Below are positions 30,567 to 35,658 of a stretch of 35,658 bases of DNA, one piece after another. Below the pieces are notes generated by a model. It made no database searches. It saw only the letters and a list, made by a program, of their open reading frames with translations, and was not told the origin of the DNA. How positions within the stretch are numbered: position 1 is the first letter of the stretch; each line of letters begins with the position of its first letter. The translations under genes and the position numbers were made by a program. The DNA lies in NCBI RefSeq assembly GCF_012927415.1, contig NZ_JABBPF010000018.1, positions 1 to 35,658 on the forward strand, read 5' to 3'. Source of the DNA: Polaromonas sp. (GTDB lineage Bacteria > Pseudomonadota > Gammaproteobacteria > Burkholderiales > Burkholderiaceae_C).

Positions 30567-31928
30567 ATGAGCCAGCCAAGCCCCCTGCCCTCCTTTAGCA
30601 CTATCGACGCCACCCGCCAGGCCATTCGGAGCGGTCAGGTCCGGCCTAAGGAAATTCTTGAACGCGCCGCCGCCGTCGCCCGGAGCGACGCCTGCCGTCA
30701 CGTCTTCATGCCAGCCGTGAGTCTGGAACCGTTATCAGCGAGGCCGAAAGAGGCCTTCAACCAAACGTCCCAGTCACTGGCCGGGATTCCCGTCTCGGTC
30801 AAGGACCTTTTTGACGTCGCTGATCAGATAACCACAGCCGGTTCGACCGTATTGGCGGGCGCGGACCCGGCGCGGGCCGACTGCCCGGCCGTGGCGAGAC
30901 TGCGAGCAGCAGGCGCCGTAGTGACCGGACGCACCAACATGGTCGAGTTCGCTTTTTCGGGTGTGGGCATCAACCCGCATTACGGCACACCGGTCAATCC
31001 GGCCGACACCCTGATTGAGCGCATTCCCGGCGGCTCCTCATCGGGAGCTGCCGTTTCGGTTGCCACGGGCGCCGTTTTAGCGGCATTGGGGTCTGACACA
31101 GGCGGCTCCATCCGCATTCCGGCGGCGCTGTGCGGCATCGTCGGTTTCAAAAGCACGGCGCGTTTGGTGCCGACAACCGGCGCGGTGCCGCTGTCAACCA
31201 GCTTGGACACGGTCTGCGCGCTGACACGGTCGGTCCGAGACGCCATTACCGTGCACGAGGTTCTGGCGGCGCGCGGCGTGCAACTCGCGGGCAAGCCGCT
31301 GTCGTCCTGCAGGCTGGCGCTGGCACGCACGCAGATGCAGGATGACCTGGATGACACAGTGGGCCAGGCCTTCGAGCACAGCGTGCAGGTATTACGCCGG
31401 GCGGGCGCCCAGATCGAAGAAATTCCCCTTCATGAAATAGGCGAACTGGCCGGCATCAATGCGACTGGCGGCCTGTCGGCGGCCGAGAGTTTTGCCTGGC
31501 ACCGGATGCTGATTGCCCAACACCAGGCAGAGTACGATCCGCGCGTGGCAATGCGCATCCTGCGGGGCGCCGACATGAGTGCCGCCGACTACATTGACTT
31601 GTTGGCCGCGCGCAGGGACTGGATTGCCCGCATGGAGACGCGCCTGCATGGTTTTGACGCGGTGCTGTCGCCGACTGTGCCTCTTGTGGCGCCGGCGATT
31701 GCCCGCGTGTTGACCGACGATATCGAATTTTTCCGCATCAACGGACTTTTGCTGCGAAATACCTCGGTGGTTAACATGCTGGATGGCTGTGCAATTTCGC
31801 TGCCCTGTCATGCGCCAGGCCAGCTTCCAGTCGGCCTGATGCTCTGGCATTCTGCCCTTCAGGACGACGCCGTACTTGACCTGGCGCTCCAGGTTGAGAC
31901 CGCACTTGCCCGGTCACTACAAAAATGA
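30567..31928 (+). CDS. Amidase signature family hydrolase
   Basis: This 453-residue enzyme belongs to the amidase signature family, with the Ser-cisSer-Lys triad in place: Lys79 (PVSVKDLFDV), Ser157 in GGSSSGAA and Ser181 in DTGGSIRIPAA. It hydrolyses some amide bond, but the substrate cannot be told; it is shorter than GatA, and no gatB or gatC gene is nearby. The start at 30567 follows a short gap shared with the rpsB promoter. A repeat-like sequence covers the stop codon. It stands on its own or heads a loose group with the D-amino acid dehydrogenase, which fits nitrogen or amino acid catabolism only weakly. Confidence 0.9.
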   Translation: MSQPSPLPSFSTIDATRQAIRSGQVRPKEILERAAAVARSDACRHVFMPAVSLEPLSARPKEAFNQTSQSLAGIPVSVKDLFDVADQITTAGSTVLAGADPARADCPAVARLRAAGAVVTGRTNMVEFAFSGVGINPHYGTPVNPADTLIERIPGGSSSGAAVSVATGAVLAALGSDTGGSIRIPAALCGIVGFKSTARLVPTTGAVPLSTSLDTVCALTRSVRDAITVHEVLAARGVQLAGKPLSSCRLALARTQMQDDLDDTVGQAFEHSVQVLRRAGAQIEEIPLHEIGELAGINATGGLSAAESFAWHRMLIAQHQAEYDPRVAMRILRGADMSAADYIDLLAARRDWIARMETRLHGFDAVLSPTVPLVAPAIARVLTDDIEFFRINGLLLRNTSVVNMLDGCAISLPCHAPGQLPVGLMLWHSALQDDAVLDLALQVETALARSLQK

Positions 31929-31972
31929 TAGCAATCAATGTCCGTCAAATATTGACTGGCAGCGTGTTTTAC
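31925..31972 (+). repeat. Possible repeat copy D at the amidase stop codon
   Basis: ATGATAGC is followed by a hairpin (CC-GTCAA, ATA, TTGAC-T-GG at 31942-31959) and then GTTTTAC. This resembles the right half of the element at 8285-8345, which also ends in a T-run and AC. The amidase stop codon lies in its first bases. It may act as a weak terminator. Similarity is low and the call is tentative. Confidence 0.3.
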
Positions 31973-32037
31973 ACATAAATAATGAATTACATGATTTTTC
32001 ACTTTGCGTTGATGGTCCCCCTGCCCGGCAGTAAACC

Positions 32038-33297
32038 ATGAGGGTCGCAGTGATCGGAGCAGGCATCATCGGCATCACCACCGCTTATGAGCTGGCGATG
32101 GATGGCCACGAAGTCACCGTGATTGAGCGAAGGGGCGCTGCAGCGGAGGAAACCAGCTTTGCCAACGCCGGTATCGTTGCACCTGGCTACATCGCCCCCT
32201 GGGCCGCGCCCGGCATGCCTGGCAAGGTTCTTGGCTACCTTTTCAGGCGTCATGCGCCGGTCAAGCTGAGCCTGCCGCTGTCGCGCCAGCATCTGGCCTG
32301 GATGTGGCAATGGCTACGCGCCTGCGAACTCGAAACCTACCTGGCCAATCGTTCGCGCCTGCAGCGGCTGGCTTTTTACAGCCGTCAAAGGCTGCATCTG
32401 CTGACGGCCGAGCGGGAGCTGGAATACGAACGCAGTCAGGGATACATGGTGCTGCTGCGCTCTGAAAAAGATATCAAGCTGATGCAGCCTGGCCTGCAGG
32501 CGCTGCGGGAAGCGGGGGTTGCGTTCAGTCAGGTAGATGCCGATGAGACCCACAAGATCGAGCCCGCGCTCAACCCTGACACCCCGTTGCTGGGTGCGGT
32601 GTATTTACCCGATGATGAAGCGGCCAACTGCCGCCAGTTTGCGCTGCTGCTAAAGAACGAAGCCCAGGGCATGGGCGTTAATTTTGAGTTCAATACGACT
32701 GTAGTCCAGTTAGATCGGGCACAACCAGCTACTCTCTTCATAGCGGGCAGCGAACTGCCATTTGCCTTTGACCGTGTTGTGATGTGCGCCGGACTGGCAT
32801 CTGCCGAACTCCTCAAGCCGCTGGGCCTGAAAATCCCCATGATCGCGGTTCATGGCTATTCCATCACCGCGCCGATTCGTGAGCCGCTGAATGCACCGCG
32901 CGGCGCGCTGATGGACGAGCGTTACAAAGTGGCTATTTCCAGGCTCGGCAACCGCATTCGCGTGGACGGGAGCGCAGAAATCGGCGGCTCGCTGGAACAC
33001 AGGCGGGAATCCTCCATCAGCACGCTGTACAAAGTTTTGCAGGACTGGTTTCCAGGCGCAGCACAGCTTTCAAGCGCCAGCGGCAGTGTGCAGATATGGA
33101 AAGGCGCGCGACCCATGTTGCCGGACGGCCCCCCGATTATCGGCAACAGCGGCCTGCCAGGTCTCTGGCTCAATCTGGGCCATGGTTCCAGTGGCTGGGC
33201 GCTGAGTTGTGGCAGCGCGCGCGCGCTGGCAGACCTGATGGCCGGAAAGCCACCCGAAATCGACATGGAAGGATTCGATATGGGTCGTTTAAGGTGA
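32038..33297 (+). CDS. dadA: D-amino acid dehydrogenase (DadA-like FAD oxidoreductase)
   Basis: This 419-residue flavoprotein of the DAO family probably oxidises D-amino acids to 2-oxo acids, passing electrons to the respiratory chain. The FAD site is the opening MRVAVIGAGIIGITTAYELA. The SFANAGIVAPGYIAPWAAPG block and the C-terminal WLNLGHGSSGWALSCGSAR segment are typical of DadA, and length is close to E. coli DadA (432). No alanine racemase (dadX) gene is adjacent. The substrate is inferred from the family. It starts 109 bases after the amidase. Confidence 0.88.
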   Translation: MRVAVIGAGIIGITTAYELAMDGHEVTVIERRGAAAEETSFANAGIVAPGYIAPWAAPGMPGKVLGYLFRRHAPVKLSLPLSRQHLAWMWQWLRACELETYLANRSRLQRLAFYSRQRLHLLTAERELEYERSQGYMVLLRSEKDIKLMQPGLQALREAGVAFSQVDADETHKIEPALNPDTPLLGAVYLPDDEAANCRQFALLLKNEAQGMGVNFEFNTTVVQLDRAQPATLFIAGSELPFAFDRVVMCAGLASAELLKPLGLKIPMIAVHGYSITAPIREPLNAPRGALMDERYKVAISRLGNRIRVDGSAEIGGSLEHRRESSISTLYKVLQDWFPGAAQLSSASGSVQIWKGARPMLPDGPPIIGNSGLPGLWLNLGHGSSGWALSCGSARALADLMAGKPPEIDMEGFDMGRLR

Positions 33298-33436
33298 GTG
33301 CGTTGCGGGCCGTGTCAGACGTCCTTGTCCTACATTGTTTGTTGCCGGCGCCCGTGTCAATAGTCAACGCACAACGCTAAGGTACGGTCAACCCGGCGTT
33401 TTGCACCGGACAATTCATTTTTTGACTGGAAAACCG

Positions 33437-33940
33437 ATGGGAATGCTTAGTTTTATCAAGGAAGCAGGTGAAAAACTGTTCGGGCGAGGCGATGCCAAAA
33501 CAGCCCAGGAAGCGGTTGAGGCCAGCCCCACCCCTGAGAACGTGGCAGCGTTGAGCAAAGTGGCCGGCAATGCCATAGAAACCTACATCAAGAGCATGAA
33601 CCTGAAAGTCGAATCGCTGGCGATCAGCTTCGACGCACCCACCGCAACGGTCACCGTTGCGGGCATTGCGCCAGACCAGGCCACCCGGGAAAAAGTGCTG
33701 TTGTGCTGCGGCAATGTGGCCAATGTTGCCGCGGTCAACGACATGATGACGGTGGCTGACAGCGCGCCAGAATCGCAGTGGTACACCGTGGCAAGCGGCG
33801 ACAACCTGTCAAAGATCAGCAAACAGTTCTACGGCACGCCAAACAAGTATCCGCAGATTTTTGAGGCCAACCAGCCCATGCTGACGCATCCGGACAAGAT
33901 TTATCCAGGCCAGCTGTTGCGGATCCCGGCTGACATCTGA
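33437..33940 (+). CDS. BON-LysM protein, potassium-binding Kbp (YgaU) type
   Basis: This 167-residue protein matches E. coli Kbp/YgaU in layout: an opening MGMLSFIKEAGEKLFG, a BON domain (about 43-107) and a C-terminal LysM domain (about 115-163) ending PDKIYPGQLLRIP. The E. coli protein is cytoplasmic and binds K+, and no signal peptide is seen here either. It is slightly longer than the 149-residue E. coli form, mainly between the opening and BON. The start at 33437 fits the family; a second ATG two codons later is possible. The frame is open for 34 upstream codons of unrelated sequence. A good terminator follows. Confidence 0.88.
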   Translation: MGMLSFIKEAGEKLFGRGDAKTAQEAVEASPTPENVAALSKVAGNAIETYIKSMNLKVESLAISFDAPTATVTVAGIAPDQATREKVLLCCGNVANVAAVNDMMTVADSAPESQWYTVASGDNLSKISKQFYGTPNKYPQIFEANQPMLTHPDKIYPGQLLRIPADI

Positions 33941-33972
33941 CGGGTGGCACCTGCCCACACGGCATCATTGAT

Positions 33973-33995
33973 AAAACCCGGTTCGCCGGGTTTTT
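33973..33995 (+). terminator. Intrinsic terminator after the BON-LysM gene
   Basis: AAAACCCGG, TTCG, CCGGGTTTTT: a nine-base perfect stem with a stable TTCG tetraloop and a T-run. It starts 33 bases after the stop codon and ends about 95 bases before the next gene. Confidence 0.88.
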
Positions 33996-34090
33996 GCGTT
34001 CTATTCTGGATGACTGCTTTCCGTTGCGGGGAATTCTAAAAGTCATCCCTTAAATAGGCTGACAGCGCCGCTAACGCTGACAATCATCCA

Positions 34091-35635
34091 ATGCAAAAAA
34101 TCTCCAGCGATTTCAGCCAGCCGCTTTACAGGGTGGCCACGACGCGCCAGATAGAGCGGCGGGCTGCGGCAGTCCTGCCGCCACACACGCTGATGCAGCG
34201 CGCCGGGCTGGCAGTAGCCCGGCTGGCGCTGGCGCTGGTGCCCAACGCCGGGCGCATCTGGATTGCCTGCGGACCGGGCAACAATGGCGGCGACGGATTT
34301 GAGGCAGCGCTGCATCTGCATCAGTGGGGCAAGGAAGTCGTCGTGACCTGGACTGGCCTCGCCGCAGGGAAGGACCAGTTGCCGCCTGATGCCCACGCCG
34401 CGCGGCAGCGCGCCCTGACGGCGGGCGTGCCAATGGCGGCCGAGCCGCCAGAGTCGTTTGACTTATGCATCGATGCCCTGCTGGGCATGGGTGCCACGCT
34501 GGATCCGGCACGGCCGAACACGGCGCAGATGCAGCGCTGGCTGGACCTGATGCAGGCCAGCGACGCGCCACTGCTCTCCGTTGATGTGCCAAGCGGACTG
34601 GACGCCGACAGCGGGTTCACAAGACGGAAATTTGCTATTAAATCAATAGCTTCTTATGCCGATAAAACGTGGATCAGGCCCACTTTTACCTTAAGTTTGC
34701 TGACATTGAAAGCCGGTCTGTTCACCGCCAGCGGAAAAGACTTCGCCGGTGAAGTGTGGTTTGACCAGCTCGGCGTCGAGTTCCCGGCCAGCGTGCCCGA
34801 CGCCTGGCTACTGGGCTCTGATCGCGCCGGCCAGCCAGCTAAAATGCAGGCTGCGCAAGCCAGTCACAAGGGCAGCTTTGGTGATGTTGCCGTGATTGGC
34901 GGCCAGTCCACTGCCACTTCCGCCACGCACATGACTGGCGCAGCCCTGCTGGCTGCCCGCGCTGCGCTGCATGCCGGGGCAGGCCGGGTTTTCGTGGCCT
35001 TGCTGGGCACCGATGGCCCCCGCGTGGACGCCCAGCAGCCGGAACTCATGTTCCGCGCGCCGGAAGCGCTGGATTTGAAAAAACAGGTCGTCGTGTGCGG
35101 CTGCGGAGGCGGGGAAGCGGTAAAAGCCGTCATCGCCAGGGTGCTTTCCTCGGCCACGCGGGCCGTCCTGGATGCGGATGCGCTCAATGCCATTGCGACG
35201 GACCCGCAACTGCAAACCCAGCTGAAAGCCCGCCATGGACGCGGATACAGCACCGTGCTGACCCCCCATCCGCTGGAAGCCGCGCGCCTGGGAGGAATGA
35301 CGGCCGCAGCCGTGCAAGCCGACCGGCTCGCCACAGCCGAGCAACTCGCCCAGCGCTTTCAATGTGTGGTGGTGCTAAAGGGTTCAGGAACTGTCATCGC
35401 CGGCCCGGGGCAGACCAGCATGATCAACTCAAGCGGCAATGCCTTGCTGGCAACTGCAGGCACGGGCGATGTGCTGACAGGCATGATAGCGGCCTGCCTG
35501 GCGCGTGGAATGAATGATTTTGAGGCGGCGTGCTGTGCAGTATTCACCCATGGCCACCGGGCCGAGATTTGGGCAATCGATTGCCCCGGGCAGACCCTGA
35601 CGGCATCAGCATTGGCCACCTGCGAGACCTGCTAG
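34091..35635 (+). CDS. nnr: Bifunctional NAD(P)HX epimerase/dehydratase
   Basis: This 514-residue metabolite-repair enzyme restores hydrated NADH and NADPH. The N-terminal YjeF-type epimerase domain has the ACGPGNNGGDGFEAA loop (about 59-73) and SVDVPSGLDADSG (163-175). The C-terminal ribokinase-like dehydratase begins near KGSFGDVAVIGG and has LTPHPLEAARL and the catalytic NALLATAGTGDVLTGMIAA block. The odd part is residues about 181-200, just after the epimerase core. They are encoded by a copy of the dispersed repeat, and the linker there is about a dozen residues longer than in E. coli Nnr as I recall it. The frame is intact, so the gene is probably functional. Confidence 0.93.
   Translation: MQKISSDFSQPLYRVATTRQIERRAAAVLPPHTLMQRAGLAVARLALALVPNAGRIWIACGPGNNGGDGFEAALHLHQWGKEVVVTWTGLAAGKDQLPPDAHAARQRALTAGVPMAAEPPESFDLCIDALLGMGATLDPARPNTAQMQRWLDLMQASDAPLLSVDVPSGLDADSGFTRRKFAIKSIASYADKTWIRPTFTLSLLTLKAGLFTASGKDFAGEVWFDQLGVEFPASVPDAWLLGSDRAGQPAKMQAAQASHKGSFGDVAVIGGQSTATSATHMTGAALLAARAALHAGAGRVFVALLGTDGPRVDAQQPELMFRAPEALDLKKQVVVCGCGGGEAVKAVIARVLSSATRAVLDADALNAIATDPQLQTQLKARHGRGYSTVLTPHPLEAARLGGMTAAAVQADRLATAEQLAQRFQCVVVLKGSGTVIAGPGQTSMINSSGNALLATAGTGDVLTGMIAACLARGMNDFEAACCAVFTHGHRAEIWAIDCPGQTLTASALATCETC
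34631..34689 (+). repeat. Dispersed repeat copy B inside nnr, in frame
   Basis: The segment runs TTTGCTATTAAATCAATAGC, then TTCTTATGCC, a short variable part, GTGGATCAGG, and ends CACTTTTAC. It has the length and block order of the intergenic copy at 8286-8345 and matches about two-thirds of its bases by eye. It encodes FAIKSIASYADKTWIRPTF in the nnr frame. The repeat carries no stop in this frame, which explains why the gene tolerates it. Confidence 0.6.
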
Positions 35636-35658
35636 ACCAGTACCATCATTCCGCTTTG

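Overview
The window looks like a chromosomal segment of a GC-rich betaproteobacterium of the order Burkholderiales, most likely family Comamonadaceae (Polaromonas/Rhodoferax type). Reasons: the gene order rpsB-tsf-pyrH-frr-uppS-cdsA-dxr-rseP-bamA-skp-lpxD-fabZ-lpxA-lpxB-rnhB, the pairing of a DUF4149 membrane protein with greA and carAB, an aceE-aceF pair with a two-lipoyl-domain E2, and a short dispersed repeat that I remember as common in that family. It is almost entirely housekeeping DNA. I see no tRNA, rRNA, CRISPR array, insertion sequence, prophage or obvious transferred island, and no stretch over 300 bases lacks a gene (the longest gap is about 250 bases, upstream of carA).

Layout, left to right. 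(1) 1-210, minus: the N-terminal 70 codons of a small proteasome/HslV-like Ntn hydrolase. (2) 332-4736, minus: aceF and aceE, the acetyltransferase and E1 subunits of pyruvate dehydrogenase. (3) 4737-4980: an AT-rich divergent regulatory region with a 7-bp-arm inverted repeat. (4) 4981-8277, plus: a PAS-containing membrane histidine kinase and a FixJ/LuxR-type response regulator, followed by a repeat-derived hairpin terminator. (5) 8360-9229, plus: folD. (6) 9287-14869, minus: carA-carB, greA and a DUF4149 membrane protein, with a structured leader before carA and a strong hairpin before greA. (7) 15120-30418, minus: a sixteen-gene superoperon covering translation (rpsB, tsf, frr), UMP kinase (pyrH), isoprenoid and undecaprenyl phosphate synthesis (dxr, uppS), phospholipid precursor synthesis (cdsA), envelope-stress protease (rseP), outer-membrane protein assembly (bamA, skp), lipid A synthesis (lpxD, fabZ, lpxA, lpxB), RNase HII and an RNA methyltransferase. 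Many junctions overlap by 1-30 bases, so translational coupling is likely. (8) 30567-35635, plus: an amidase, a DadA-like D-amino acid dehydrogenase, a BON-LysM protein of the Kbp (YgaU) type, and a bifunctional NAD(P)HX repair enzyme.

How the genes work together: region 7 supplies the building blocks and machinery of the outer membrane alongside translation factors. Region 6 makes carbamoyl phosphate for pyrimidines and arginine, while pyrH in region 7 phosphorylates UMP. The two-component system in region 4 sits back to back with the pyruvate dehydrogenase genes, but nothing in the sequence proves a regulatory link.

I found no clear new multi-gene system. The points most worth a second look are: a short repeat that appears to have become coding sequence in two genes (the NAD(P)HX repair gene and the RNA methyltransferase); the standalone bacterial proteasome homologue beside aceF; and two potentially structured mRNA leaders (carA, rpsB), the second with mutually exclusive pairings. 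Start codons were chosen by family N-termini and Shine-Dalgarno sequences, so several genes are given shorter than their longest open frame.
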